The position numbers and the translations under genes were made by a program. Of a stretch of 64,000 nucleotides of DNA, positions 1-8,466 are shown piece after piece (the first letter of the stretch is position 1; each line of letters starts with the position of its first letter). The stretch is from Streptomyces sp. WM6378 (GTDB lineage Bacteria > Actinomycetota > Actinomycetes > Streptomycetales > Streptomycetaceae): positions 57,460 to 121,459 of the forward strand of contig NZ_LGDD01000059.1 in the NCBI RefSeq assembly GCF_001279695.1, in the 5' to 3' direction. The notes below the pieces were generated by a model. It did no database searches. It saw only the letters and a program-made list of their open reading frames with translations, and was not told where the DNA came from.

Positions 1-121
1 GGCCGGTCTGGCGCTGGGCGGAGTCCTTGGGTCCGGGCTGAGCGAGGCCCGTGACGGCGAACCCGCCGCCCGTCACGGCCGCCACCGCGACCCCCGCCGC
101 GATCATGGTCCGGGGCCTCAT
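1..121 (-). CDS. Probable efflux periplasmic-adaptor or peptidoglycan-binding protein, N-terminal fragment
   Basis: Only the first 40 codons lie in the window. They encode a short basic start (MRPRTM), a hydrophobic Ala/Val-rich segment typical of a signal peptide or membrane anchor, and the beginning of an exported region. The ATG at 121..119 overlaps the TGA of the upstream lipoprotein gene as ATGA, so the two are translationally coupled. In Streptomyces a small lipoprotein next to a divergent two-component system is commonly followed by an HlyD/CusB-like adaptor and ABC exporter genes. That context is the only basis for the function named here; the visible sequence supports just an exported protein. 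Confidence 0.6.
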   Translation of the reverse strand, partial: MRPRTMIAAGVAVAAVTGGGFAVTGLAQPGPKDSAQRQTG

Positions 122-621
122 GCGGCGCACTCGTTGAGGGCCTTCATGAACTTGTCCTTGTCGGCACCGTCGGGAATCCTGAAGCCGCTGCTGTGGCCGC
201 CCTCGACCTTCGGGTCGGGCATGTCGAAGCCCTTGCCCCGCAGGCACTGGGCGATCTTGACCTGCTGGTCCTGCTGCTTCGGGTCGGGAGCGCCGGTGCC
301 GCCGCCTCCCTCGACACCCGAGCCGCACGCATTGAGCGCCTGGTTCCACTTGTCCGCCGAGGTGCCCTGCGGCTGGGAGAGGGCCTGAGCATACGGGTTC
401 TCGCCCGGCTTGAGGTCGGGCACGTCCATGCCCTGCTTGCGCAGGCAGCTGCGCAGCGCCTGCGCCTTGTCGGCCGCCGACGAGTCCCCGCCGGAGCCGT
501 CGTCGGAGGCACCCGAATCCTTGCCGGAGCCGCCGCCCGACGAGCCGGAGCAGCCGGAGGCGAACAGGGCGAGACCTGCCGTTCCGGATGCCAGGACCAG
601 GGTGAGCCGGTGGTTCCTCAT
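118..621 (-). CDS. Small secreted lipoprotein with duplicated Cys motif
   Basis: A 167-residue exported protein of unknown role. The start is set by a GAGGAGAG ribosome site ahead of ATG 621. A signal peptide ends in a lipobox (ALFASGC, Cys about 25), followed by a Gly/Ser/Asp-rich linker. The mature part holds two copies of one motif: LRSCLRKQGMDVPDLKPGE near residue 60, closing with LNACG, and IAQCLRGKGFDMPDPK near residue 120, closing with LNECA. The pairs of cysteines probably form disulfides outside the cell. The stop overlaps the start of the next gene. It lies divergent to the response regulator at 785 and may be under its control, as is usual for this arrangement in Streptomyces. Confidence 0.85.
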   Translation of the reverse strand: MRNHRLTLVLASGTAGLALFASGCSGSSGGGSGKDSGASDDGSGGDSSAADKAQALRSCLRKQGMDVPDLKPGENPYAQALSQPQGTSADKWNQALNACGSGVEGGGGTGAPDPKQQDQQVKIAQCLRGKGFDMPDPKVEGGHSSGFRIPDGADKDKFMKALNECAA

Positions 622-784
622 CGTTTCTCTCCTCGCGGACATGCGTGGACGCGGCAGCGCGCGCCGGCCGCCGAGCGGCGGCCGAGGAGAGCGTCCAGGA
701 ACGCGCTGTTTCGTTTCCCTTACGGCGCCCGCCGTCGCCCCGCGTAACAACGGCGAAAGGCCCGTTTCAGGTAGACAGGGGGGC

Positions 785-1483
785 ATGCGCGTACTGGTGG
801 TGGAAGACGAGGCGTTCCTGGCCACGATGATCGCCGAGGGCCTGCGCCGCGATGCGATCGCGGTGGACGTCGCCCTCGACGGCCTCAGCGGGCTCCGCAA
901 GGCACAGCTCGGCGACTACGACGTCCTCGTGCTGGACCGCGACCTGCCCGGCCTGCACGGCGACGAGGTCTGCCGCCAAGTCGTGGCCGAGGGACTGCTC
1001 ACCCGGGTGCTCATGCTCACCGCGTCGGGCACCGTGCGCGACCGGGTCGAGGGTCTCGGCCTCGGCGCCGACGACTACCTCACGAAGCCGTTCGCGTACG
1101 ACGAACTCCTCGCCCGGGTGCTCGCGCTCGGCCGCCGAGCCCGGCCCGCACTGCCCCCGGTCATCGAACGGGCCGGCATCGTCCTGGACACCGCTCGCCG
1201 CCGAGCGAGCCGCCACGGACGCGAACTCACCCTGACCCGCAAGGAGTTCGCCGTCCTGGAAACCCTGATGCGGGCCGATGGCGGGGTGGTCAGCGGCGAG
1301 GACCTCATCGAGCAGGTGTGGGAGGAACACGCCGGGTACGACACCAATCCGGTACGGGTCGCCCTCAGCCGGCTGCGCGCCAAACTCGGCGAGCCGGCGG
1401 TGATCGAAACCGTCCCCGGAGTGGGCTACCGCATCGCCCGGGACCCGGACGGCGTCGAGGGCGCCCGGCGGGCCGAGCGGTGA
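785..1483 (+). CDS. Two-component response regulator, OmpR/PhoB family
   Basis: A 232-residue DNA-binding response regulator. The receiver domain (about 1-115) begins MRVLVVEDE with the acidic pair, has the phospho-acceptor Asp at about 51 (VLVLDRDLP), the conserved Thr of the MLTA stretch and the Lys of DYLTKPF. The C-terminal winged-helix Trans_reg_C domain (about 130-225) has the typical ending GVGYRIA. The ATG at 785 was chosen because the receiver fold starts immediately there; longer upstream reading runs through the promoter of the divergent lipoprotein gene. The stop TGA overlaps the GTG of the sensor kinase, so both are made from one message. The likely target is the envelope operon reading left from 621. 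Confidence 0.95.
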   Translation: MRVLVVEDEAFLATMIAEGLRRDAIAVDVALDGLSGLRKAQLGDYDVLVLDRDLPGLHGDEVCRQVVAEGLLTRVLMLTASGTVRDRVEGLGLGADDYLTKPFAYDELLARVLALGRRARPALPPVIERAGIVLDTARRRASRHGRELTLTRKEFAVLETLMRADGGVVSGEDLIEQVWEEHAGYDTNPVRVALSRLRAKLGEPAVIETVPGVGYRIARDPDGVEGARRAER

Positions 1484-2646
1484 TCCGCCGCTTGCTGCCC
1501 AGCACCGAGCGGGCCCGGCTGACCGCCCTGTACGGCGGGCTGCTCCTGCTCGCCGGATGCGTCCTGGTCGGCGTGATCTACGTACTCGTCCAGGACGGCC
1601 TCGACAACCGAATCGGCACCGCCTTCACGGGAGTCGTGCCCGGCGGCCGGACCTCGCCGCAGCCCACCGCCACCCCGCCCGGCGACCTCATCCCGTCCGA
1701 GCAGGCCGGCGAGCACGCCAGGACGCAGGTGGTTCAGGTCGTCGCGGCGACCACCCTCAACCGCCTGCTGACCGTCTCCGGGATCGCGCTCGCCGTCTTC
1801 GCCGTGCTCTCGGTGTTCCTGGCCTGGTGGATGGCGGGACGGGTGCTGCGCCCGGTCGGCCTCATCACCGCCACCGCGCGCAAGCTCTCCGGCGAGAACC
1901 TGCACCAGCGCATCGACCTGGAGGGACCGCCCGGCGAGCTCAAGCAGCTCGCCGACACCTTCGACCAGATGCTGGGCCGGATCGAGCAACTGGTCGGCGC
2001 CCAGCGGAGGTTCGCCGCGAACGCCGCCCATGAACTGCGCACCCCGCTGGCCGTTCAGCGGGCCGCCGCCGAGATCGGCCTCGTCGACCCCGACCCCGAG
2101 CGGATCAGGTGGATCCGCGGCGAACTCCTCCAAGTCGCCGACAGCAGTGAGCAGTTGATCGATTCGCTCCTGCTGCTCGCCGCCACCGACCAGGGGCTGG
2201 AGCGCCGCGAACCGGTGGCATTCGACGAGAGCGTGGCCGCCGTGGCCGGTGAACACCGCGACGAGGCGGGTGAACGCGGCATCACCTTCACGACCGCGCT
2301 GGAACCCCTGACCGTCGAGGGCGACCCCGTGCTGCTCACCCATCTGAGCCGCAACCTCATCGGCAACGCGCTCCGCTACAACCACCGTGACGGCAGCGTC
2401 CACATCGCCCTCGTCGCGGCCGACCGTACGCTACGGATCACGAACACCGGCCCGGCCGTGCCGCAGGACGCGGTGCCGGAGCTCTTCGAACCCTTCCGCC
2501 GCCTGAACGAACGCCGGCACGCGCCCGGCGAGGGCGCCGGTCTCGGTCTCGCCCTGGTCGCGTCCATCGCGCGCGCCCACGGTGGCCGGGCCACGGCCGA
2601 GGCGAACCCGGGCGGCGGCCTCACGGTGACCGTCCGCCTGCCCTGA
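1480..2646 (+). CDS. Two-component sensor histidine kinase
   Basis: A 388-residue membrane kinase, partner of the preceding regulator (GTGA overlap). It has a first membrane helix at about 17-38, an extracytoplasmic loop of about 60 residues rich in Pro/Gly, a second helix at about 98-120, and a HAMP linker. The H-box HELRTPL has His at about 184. An N-box (NLIGNALRY) and a G-box (GAGLGLALV) of the ATPase domain follow. All catalytic boxes are intact. The short sensor loop gives no clue to the ligand. The reading ends 12 bp before the convergent DUF2000 gene. Confidence 0.95.
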   Translation: MIRRLLPSTERARLTALYGGLLLLAGCVLVGVIYVLVQDGLDNRIGTAFTGVVPGGRTSPQPTATPPGDLIPSEQAGEHARTQVVQVVAATTLNRLLTVSGIALAVFAVLSVFLAWWMAGRVLRPVGLITATARKLSGENLHQRIDLEGPPGELKQLADTFDQMLGRIEQLVGAQRRFAANAAHELRTPLAVQRAAAEIGLVDPDPERIRWIRGELLQVADSSEQLIDSLLLLAATDQGLERREPVAFDESVAAVAGEHRDEAGERGITFTTALEPLTVEGDPVLLTHLSRNLIGNALRYNHRDGSVHIALVAADRTLRITNTGPAVPQDAVPELFEPFRRLNERRHAPGEGAGLGLALVASIARAHGGRATAEANPGGGLTVTVRLP

Positions 2647-2658
2647 CCGGGAACCGGG

Positions 2659-3105
2659 TCAGGGGTGCATGCGCGCCCCCTTGAGGATCTTGTCCACCGC
2701 GTTGCGCGGCCCGTGGACGGCCAGACCGACCAGATCGAGGTCGGCCCCGGGCACGGCCCGGACCGCCGCCCGGTTGTCCGCGTCGTTGCCCGTGCTGAAC
2801 ATGTCGCTCGTGAACACCGCCCGGGGCAGCTCGCGGCTCAGGGCGCGGGTGTGGGCCGCGCGCAGGACTTCCTTGCTCCCCTCGAAGACGAGGACCGGCT
2901 GACGGAACAGCGGGAGGTAGGGGGTGCCGTCGGCATCGGCGTACGGCTCGCCGATGATCTCGGGCAGCGCCGTGCCGAGCCCGCTGACCAGGAAGGCCGT
3001 CACATTGAGCCGCTGCCAGATGTGCAGGTCGTCGCGCAGCAGCACGGCGATCTTCGTGTCGAAACGTACGGGCGCACTGTCGGATGTCATGGACTCGGAT
3101 GTCAT
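2659..3105 (-). CDS. DUF2000 family protein
   Basis: A 148-residue soluble protein that I assign to DUF2000 by its overall pattern: a start with DTKIAVLLRDDLHIWQRLN, then FLVSGL, and a later stretch on parental proximity to a peptidyl-tRNA-hydrolase-like fold. No catalytic function is established for the family. Two in-frame ATGs (3105 and 3090) sit inside a perfect 15-bp tandem repeat, so the true start is ambiguous; the first is used here. It is divergent from an AraC regulator with 49 bp between the starts, a pairing that suggests this gene is the regulator's target. Confidence 0.8.
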   Translation of the reverse strand: MTSESMTSDSAPVRFDTKIAVLLRDDLHIWQRLNVTAFLVSGLGTALPEIIGEPYADADGTPYLPLFRQPVLVFEGSKEVLRAAHTRALSRELPRAVFTSDMFSTGNDADNRAAVRAVPGADLDLVGLAVHGPRNAVDKILKGARMHP

Positions 3106-3110
3106 GGACT
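3081..3110. repeat. Perfect 15-bp tandem duplication at a start codon
   Basis: The unit cggatgtcatggact occurs twice back to back. It spans the beginning of the DUF2000 gene, so both the ATG and the next codons (MTSES, MTSDS) are duplicated in frame. Confidence 0.9.
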
Positions 3111-3154
3111 GAGACTGCCGAACCCGCCCACGCCGCGTCTTGTACGTTCCTTGC

Positions 3155-3955
3155 ATGACCGCAGGACAGGAGATCTCCGCTTGGCGGCCCCGGGTCGCCG
3201 GGGTCGTGGAGGTCTTCCACGCCCGGTTCACCGAGCACTCCTACCCGATGCACGTCCACGACAGCTGGACGCTGCTGATCGTCGACGACGGCGCGGTGCG
3301 CTACGACCTGGACCGCCACGAACGCGGCACTCCGGGCGACGCGGTGACCCTGCTCCCGCCGGACGTGCCGCACAACGGCTCCGCGGCCACCGCCCAGGGC
3401 TTTCGCAAGCGGGTGGTCTACCTGGAGCGGACCCAGCTCGACGAGAGTTTCATCGCGCCCGCGGTCGACGGCCCCGACCTCGTGGACGCCGTACTGCGCC
3501 GCCGGGTCGGGCAGTTGCACACGGCCCTCGCGCTCCGCGGTGAGGAGCTGGAGGCCGAGAGCAGGCTCGCGCTCATCGCCGAGCGGCTGCGCGACCATCT
3601 GCGCCCGCGGCACGTGACCGGTTCGGCAGGCCCCGGCCGCTCGGTGGCGCGGCGCCTGCGAGACCTCCTCGACGCCCGGGTCGTCGACGGCGTGAGCCTG
3701 GAGGAGGCCGCGGGCCTGGTGCACGCGCACCCGACACATCTGGTGCGCGCCTTCACCGCGGAGTTCGGCATCGCGCCGCACCAGTATCTGACGGCCCGTC
3801 GGGTCGACCGGGCCCGGGGACTGCTCCTCGACGGACTGGCGCCCGGTGACGTGGCCCGCGCCACCGGGTTCTACGACCAGTCCCATCTGACCCGCCACTT
3901 CAAGCGGGTGGTGGGTACCGCGCCGGGCCGCTATGCCCGGCGTGCCCGGGCCTGA
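3155..3955 (+). CDS. AraC family transcriptional regulator
   Basis: A 266-residue regulator with an N-terminal cupin-like sensor domain (about 10-140, with a His-rich start EHSYPMHVHDSW and the PPDVPHNG turn) and a C-terminal double helix-turn-helix (about 165-260). The second HTH contains GFYDQSHLTRHFKRVVGTAPGRY in pieces typical of the family. The ATG at 3155 is preferred over a TTG 15 bp upstream. The intergenic region shared with the DUF2000 gene is short enough that one operator could serve both. The ligand is unknown. Confidence 0.92.
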   Translation: MTAGQEISAWRPRVAGVVEVFHARFTEHSYPMHVHDSWTLLIVDDGAVRYDLDRHERGTPGDAVTLLPPDVPHNGSAATAQGFRKRVVYLERTQLDESFIAPAVDGPDLVDAVLRRRVGQLHTALALRGEELEAESRLALIAERLRDHLRPRHVTGSAGPGRSVARRLRDLLDARVVDGVSLEEAAGLVHAHPTHLVRAFTAEFGIAPHQYLTARRVDRARGLLLDGLAPGDVARATGFYDQSHLTRHFKRVVGTAPGRYARRARA

Positions 3956-3964
3956 CGCCCGGGT

Positions 3965-4564
3965 TCAGACGAACAGGAACGCCGCCGAAGTGGCCGCGCC
4001 GAGCGCGCCGCCCGCGACCGTCTGCATGACCGTGTGGTAGGTCAGGGCGACCCGCGACCAGCACACCACGGCCGTGATCGCGTAGGCGAGCAGCCACCAG
4101 GGGGAGTGCACCACGGCGAGCAGCGCCACGACCGCCGAGGCGACGGCGGAGTCCACCGAGATCTTCCAGACCGTGTTCACGGCGAGCAGGAAGATCGTCA
4201 TCACCCACAGGGCGAGCATCGCGGTCAGGATGCCGACCGGGGCATGGCCGAGCACCATGACGACCGAGCCGGCCCCGATCGACCCGAGGATGACGAAGAA
4301 GATCGGCGCCCGCTTGGTGCGGTCGACGACATGCCGGTCGCCCCAGGTGCCGCGCTTGCGCTCCCACTCGATGTAGCCGGCCGGTATGAGCCCCGCGCAC
4401 AGCGCGCCGAGCAGGCCCCACAGCAGGCCGGTCCACTCGCCGGCCGCGGCCAGGCCGATGCCCAGCATTCCGGCGAGCAGGACGTTGCGGGGCTGCAGGA
4501 CGTCGGTGACGGTGCGGGCCGTGGCCGTCGTACGGCTGTCGGCCTCGGTCAGGGTGTCGCTCAC
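3965..4564 (-). CDS. PAP2-like integral membrane protein
   Basis: A 199-residue membrane protein with five or six hydrophobic segments. The C-terminal part reads SRVALTYHTVMQTVAGG, which matches the spacing of PAP2 motif 3 (SR...H......G). An upstream basic RTKRAP resembles motif 1. The expected PSGH of motif 2 is replaced by SVDS, so the central catalytic His is missing and phosphatase activity is doubtful. The GTG start overlaps the TGA of the MAB_1171c gene (GTGA), making it the last gene of a four-gene leftward cassette. Function is unknown; the assignment rests on motif spacing and topology. Confidence 0.7.
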   Translation of the reverse strand: MSDTLTEADSRTTATARTVTDVLQPRNVLLAGMLGIGLAAAGEWTGLLWGLLGALCAGLIPAGYIEWERKRGTWGDRHVVDRTKRAPIFFVILGSIGAGSVVMVLGHAPVGILTAMLALWVMTIFLLAVNTVWKISVDSAVASAVVALLAVVHSPWWLLAYAITAVVCWSRVALTYHTVMQTVAGGALGAATSAAFLFV

Positions 4565-5808
4565 GCGGTCTTCTCCAGGGAGTCCAGGACGCTGCGGGCG
4601 CGCTCGGCGCTGATGGTCCGGTAGGCGGCGGCCACCCGCACCAGCCGGGCGACTTCGCCGTCCTGGTCGGTGGCGTGCATGGTGTCGACGGCCGCGGCAT
4701 CGCCCGCGGCGGCGCCGGCGGCCTTGGCGGCGAGCGCCGCCTTGATCCAGTACGCCTCGGCGAGCGGCCCCTCGCTCTCGGCGCGCGGGCTGTCGTGGGA
4801 GGCGGCCCGCTTGGCGGCCGGAAGCAGGCTGTCCGGCACGTAGTGGCGCAGCTTCTCGACGGCGTCCGCGATGTCGGCGGCCCACCGGTCGATCCGCAGG
4901 TCCGCCGGGGTGCCGAACCGGGTCAGCTCGCGGGTGAGCGAGGCCGGCGGCTCGAAGGGCTGGTCGGGGAAGGCCGTCATCAGCTCCCGCCACAGCGGAT
5001 GCAGCCGGGCCTGCGCCCGCCACAGCCGCACCCGGCGCCAGCCCTTGCTGAACGCGGGGATGGACGCGCCGAGCGCGAAGAACGCGAACAGGACGACCTG
5101 GGCCGCCTCGGTGATCTCGTCGAACTTCAGGGCGAAGGACGGGCTCGGCTGGTCGGCGACGCTGATCCACAGGAACAGGGTGCGGCTGAGGGTGTAACCG
5201 ACGCCGATGAACATGGCGAACGTCATCATGCCGAGCCCGATCCGCAGATGGCGGGCCGTGGCCCCGGCGGTGGCGAGCGCCCACTGATAGGCGCAGACGG
5301 CGGAGGCGGCACCCAAGTACAGGTAGAACACGCTCATGTAGAGCGTGGCGCCCCACTGCCCGGCGTGATCGGAGACGAACCGGTCCGAGGCGTACGAGCG
5401 GTCGACCACGGTGAAGAAGAGCACGGTCAGCAGGATCAGCGTGGCGACGGACGCCTTGGCCGCCACCTGCTGGATGATCCGCGCGAACCGGACGTGGCGG
5501 GGGATGGCGCCACCCTCCGGGAAGTGCCCGTAGATCGCCACGATGTAGCTGAGGATCGCCAGGATCGCGATGGTCGCCGTGTAGTGCTTGATCAGTACGG
5601 CGAGGTCGACGACGGGGCTGTTGTTGAGCCCGATGCGCACGACCTTGGTCTTGGTCCACAGGGCGACGGCGAAGCCGGCGTAGCAGCCCCACAGGGCGCG
5701 CCTGCGTTTGTCCTCCTCGTCGCCCCAGAGCGCTGCGGGCATGCGCCACAGGGCGACGGCGGTCATCACGCCGGCTATGAGATAGCCGGCAAGGTCAAGC
5801 GCGGTCAA
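4561..5808 (-). CDS. MAB_1171c family putative transporter
   Basis: A 415-residue membrane protein. The N-terminal half (about 1-245) holds seven predicted membrane helices and the C-terminal half is cytoplasmic, the usual build of the MAB_1171c family, which is described only as a putative transporter. The start is a TTG at 5808 behind a GAGGAA ribosome site; no ATG or GTG fits as well. It sits 45 bp behind the HExxH protein and overlaps the PAP2-like gene. In Streptomyces this family regularly travels with an XRE regulator and an ImmA-like peptidase, as here. That conserved association suggests a signalling or stress unit, not a nutrient transporter. Confidence 0.82.
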   Translation of the reverse strand: MTALDLAGYLIAGVMTAVALWRMPAALWGDEEDKRRRALWGCYAGFAVALWTKTKVVRIGLNNSPVVDLAVLIKHYTATIAILAILSYIVAIYGHFPEGGAIPRHVRFARIIQQVAAKASVATLILLTVLFFTVVDRSYASDRFVSDHAGQWGATLYMSVFYLYLGAASAVCAYQWALATAGATARHLRIGLGMMTFAMFIGVGYTLSRTLFLWISVADQPSPSFALKFDEITEAAQVVLFAFFALGASIPAFSKGWRRVRLWRAQARLHPLWRELMTAFPDQPFEPPASLTRELTRFGTPADLRIDRWAADIADAVEKLRHYVPDSLLPAAKRAASHDSPRAESEGPLAEAYWIKAALAAKAAGAAAGDAAAVDTMHATDQDGEVARLVRVAAAYRTISAERARSVLDSLEKTA

Positions 5809-5853
5809 GGGGATTCCTCGGGGGACGGGGAGGGGGACAGGAGGGGGAGCGGG

Positions 5854-6504
5854 CTACGAACGGCGGAAGAAACCGCGGCGCCGGTGGGCGACGGGCCGGG
5901 AGAGGGAGTTGGCGAGCCGCCCGACCATGTCGTCGCTGGTCACGTCGCGGGCCATGCGGGGAATGAGCGAGGCGCCGAACTCGGCGATCCGCTCGTCGTG
6001 GGTGTCGTACTGGGCCCGCGCCTGGATGGGACCGCCGGAGCGGAACGCCTCGGTGACCGCGGGCGGCAGGCCATCCGGCTCGTCGGCCGCGGGCTCATCA
6101 GCCGCGGGCTCGGCGGGATCGGCCCGTGCGGCCGGCTCGTCGGTGGCGAGAACCCGGTTGATCAGCGACGTGTTGAAGACTGGAAGCAGCTGGCGCAGCT
6201 GGTCCGCGTTCAGGGTCGTACCGTGGTCGAACCACTCGTGGCACAGCTCGTGCAGGATGACGTGCTGGGTCTGGTAGAGGGTCGGGCGCTTGCGGTAGAG
6301 CACGAAACTGGTGCCGCCCGACTTGAGGCGGAGACCGCACGCGGCGTTCACGCGGGCCAGACGGTCGGGCAGTTCGTGCAGCACGATCGTGCGACCACGG
6401 GCCTCTTCCATGTTCGCCACGAGCCCCGGGATGCTGAACGGGGCCGGGATGGGCAGATCCGCCAGTCCGGCTTCGCACTCTCTCCGCAGCTCGCGCATGG
6501 ACAT
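5854..6504 (-). CDS. ImmA/IrrE-like zinc metallopeptidase
   Basis: A 216-residue soluble protein with the zinc-binding motif HELCH at residues 85-89, directly preceded by the hydrophobic HVIL strand, as in ImmA/IrrE proteases that cleave or disable a partner XRE regulator. The C-terminal third contains three near-copies of EPAADEP (about 130-155), a low-complexity acidic linker. ATG 6504 is chosen because AAGAGG lies six bases upstream; reading further upstream would run into the gap to the XRE gene. The XRE regulator lies 80 bp upstream on the same strand and is the obvious candidate substrate. Confidence 0.85.
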   Translation of the reverse strand: MSMRELRRECEAGLADLPIPAPFSIPGLVANMEEARGRTIVLHELPDRLARVNAACGLRLKSGGTSFVLYRKRPTLYQTQHVILHELCHEWFDHGTTLNADQLRQLLPVFNTSLINRVLATDEPAARADPAEPAADEPAADEPDGLPPAVTEAFRSGGPIQARAQYDTHDERIAEFGASLIPRMARDVTSDDMVGRLANSLSRPVAHRRRGFFRRS

Positions 6505-6584
6505 TGAGACCTCTTGATCGTAGTCACGCGTGTGTGACAAGCGGTCTGCGATCTTAGCCAATCGTCATGAACACGCGGTGGCGG

Positions 6585-7043
6585 CTACCCGGGCTGTCCG
6601 CCAGGGGCGGCTTCGGGCCCGTTGTCCCGCCCGTCCTTGTTGTCCTCAAGGAGGGAGAGGACGAACTGGAGCAGCTCCGGGTCGAGCCCGTCGTCGTCGA
6701 TGCCGCGGCCCGCCAGACCGCTGATCTCCCCGGTACGCCGCTTCGCGAGGAACTGGAGCCCCGCCACGACGTCGTCGACCACCTCGGACTCGTCCTTGAA
6801 GAAGCGCCAGTCCACGCCGAAGCCGAGCCCGAGCGCCTTGAGGATCTCCTCCGAGGGGTTGGTGACCTTGCCGGCGAGGATGTTGGAGAAATAGCTGTGC
6901 GAGAGCGAGCCGCCCCGCTCCTTGACGAGATCGGCGAAGACCCGGCCGGAAATCTTCTCTCCCGGAAAGGTCTTCTCGACCATGTACTCGACCTTTTGCT
7001 GCAACGTCGTCAGCTCGGGAGTGCGCTCTTCGCCGTTGTCCAT
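6585..7043 (-). CDS. XRE-type helix-turn-helix regulator
   Basis: A 152-residue regulator. Residues about 10-75 form the HTH: FADLVKERGGSLSHSYFSNI, then LAGKVTNPSEEILKALGLGFGV, a pattern typical of Streptomyces XRE proteins that partner ImmA-like peptidases. The tail (about 95-150) is acidic with a helical segment. The ATG at 7043 is preferred; a GTG at 7061 in the same frame is possible. It is the first gene of the cassette that continues with the HExxH protein, the MAB_1171c protein and the PAP2-like protein. Confidence 0.85.
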   Translation of the reverse strand: MDNGEERTPELTTLQQKVEYMVEKTFPGEKISGRVFADLVKERGGSLSHSYFSNILAGKVTNPSEEILKALGLGFGVDWRFFKDESEVVDDVVAGLQFLAKRRTGEISGLAGRGIDDDGLDPELLQFVLSLLEDNKDGRDNGPEAAPGGQPG

Positions 7044-7061
7044 CAGGGTCCCCACGTCCAC

Positions 7062-7608
7062 GTCCGCCGCTCGTGCGCTGTCCGACGATGCGCGATGTTC
7101 GATTCGGTCAACGGATTCGTACTTTAACTGACCTTGGTCGAGGAGCCCGGTCGACGGGGAGGCTGTCGGCCACGGCCGTCGGCGACAAAACGGAACATCT
7201 TGCTCCGTGATCGGAACCGGACTTGCGGAAACACTCTACGTCACTGTTAACTCGAAAAAACACGAACAAGGGGCCACGAGGGGAGTTCCTTGCTCGGGTG
7301 GCTGCTGTGCCCTGCGCGCCTGGCGCGTCCAGGGTGCGTGGCCGTGGCAAGCAGGTGTAGCCCTTCGCGACGGGGGACGCGCGAAGGGCTACACATGCAT
7401 TATGCACCTTGTCTGTGGAGTCCGGCGACCACTCCCGACTGGGAGTCGACCGGATCCGCTCAACTCCAAGCCGAATGCGACCGATTGTCGAGCCGGGCGC
7501 AAAATCGACGCCCCTGCGACTTGGCCGGGAAACGCCTCTCGTGAGCGGGGCCCGTGCGGGGACGTTCGCCGCCCGCAGGATGCGGCCCGTGACCTGCGCG
7601 AGGGCCGA
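7062..7608. other. Intergenic stretch between XRE cassette and DUF2165 gene
   Basis: No convincing gene. The part from 7080 to 7280 is lower in GC than its surroundings and includes an A-run near 7255, fitting the promoter of the leftward XRE cassette. The only clear structure is the hairpin at 7355-7394. Open frames here lack ribosome sites and family resemblance. Confidence 0.6.
7355..7394. terminator. Strong stem-loop, 15-bp perfect stem
   Basis: Arms gtgtagcccttcgcg (7355-7369) and cgcgaagggctacac (7380-7394) are perfectly complementary around a 10-base loop. It lies about 215 bp downstream of the leftward DUF2165 gene and may end its transcript. No T-run follows on either strand, as is usual in Streptomyces. 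A protein-binding palindrome is the alternative. Confidence 0.6.
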
Positions 7609-8175
7609 CTACTCCGCCGGCGAGCTGGTGCCCGGCAGGTGGACGATCACCAGGACGATGCCCGCCACCATGAAGTTGCGGGCCGCCGCGTCGAGGCCGT
7701 TCCAGGACTTGGACTGCCACATCGAGAACCACTCCCCGCCGACGGCGATGAACCCGGCGCCGAACAGCAGCAGCACCATCAGCAGCCCCATGGTGCTCAG
7801 CCGCCGGGCCCGCCCGAAACCGGCCCCGCGCCGCAGCCCGCCGAACCACACGCCGGCCGCCGCTATGAGCACCAGGGCCGCCAGCGTCTCCCAGGCGATG
7901 ATCAGGACGTACGCGATGTCCTGGAGCGTGCTCGACGTGATGGCCCGCCACATGAGATCCGGGTCCTTGAACGTGGTGTCCATCGCGAGGACGTGACGGA
8001 CGAACTGGCGGTTGGTGTCGAAGTCGGTGATGTTGCCGAAGGCGACGAGCGCCATGTACAGCGCGACGGTCGCGGTGAGCAGCGCCGCGGCGACCGGCAG
8101 CGCCGGGAGTCGTGTCCCGCTCGCGGGGCGTGTGCCACCCGCCGTACGTGCCCCGAACCTGAACCTGGACGTCAT
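7609..8175 (-). CDS. DUF2165 family membrane protein
   Basis: A 188-residue small integral membrane protein. Four hydrophobic helices are visible, at about 25-48, 88-108, 128-148 and 165-182. Between helices one and two is the conserved-looking NITDFDTNRQFVRHVLAMD, and before helix four the GGEWFSMWQS segment, both characteristic of DUF2165. No biochemical role is known for the family. ATG 8175 follows a GAGGGAG ribosome site. It stands alone, with the small Cys-rich gene diverging about 290 bp away. Confidence 0.85.
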   Translation of the reverse strand: MTSRFRFGARTAGGTRPASGTRLPALPVAAALLTATVALYMALVAFGNITDFDTNRQFVRHVLAMDTTFKDPDLMWRAITSSTLQDIAYVLIIAWETLAALVLIAAAGVWFGGLRRGAGFGRARRLSTMGLLMVLLLFGAGFIAVGGEWFSMWQSKSWNGLDAAARNFMVAGIVLVIVHLPGTSSPAE

Positions 8176-8466
8176 CCCGGACTCCCTCGTCGGACCGAAC
8201 CCAATTCCGTGCCGAACGCACGGGGCTCTGCGTGCGCCTGTCGTTCAGCCTGCCCACCATCGTGCCGCGCACCACTGACAACGAGCCCGTCGGGTGTGGG
8301 CCGGTGTGGCCGAATGGGGTACGCCAGCTGCTCTGAGGAGAAGTACGGCTCCTGGCCGTAGGCGGTTCGGGCGGCCGAACTCCAGTACTGGACAAGGGCG
8401 TTGACGGCCGGCGGGGCCTGGAGTTGACTCGTGACTGAAACAGCGCACCAGGGAAGGATCTTGACC

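Noticed and set aside
7108..7407. A 99-codon minus-strand frame upstream of the XRE gene
   Set aside because: No ribosome site or domain, and it runs through the palindrome and promoter-like DNA.
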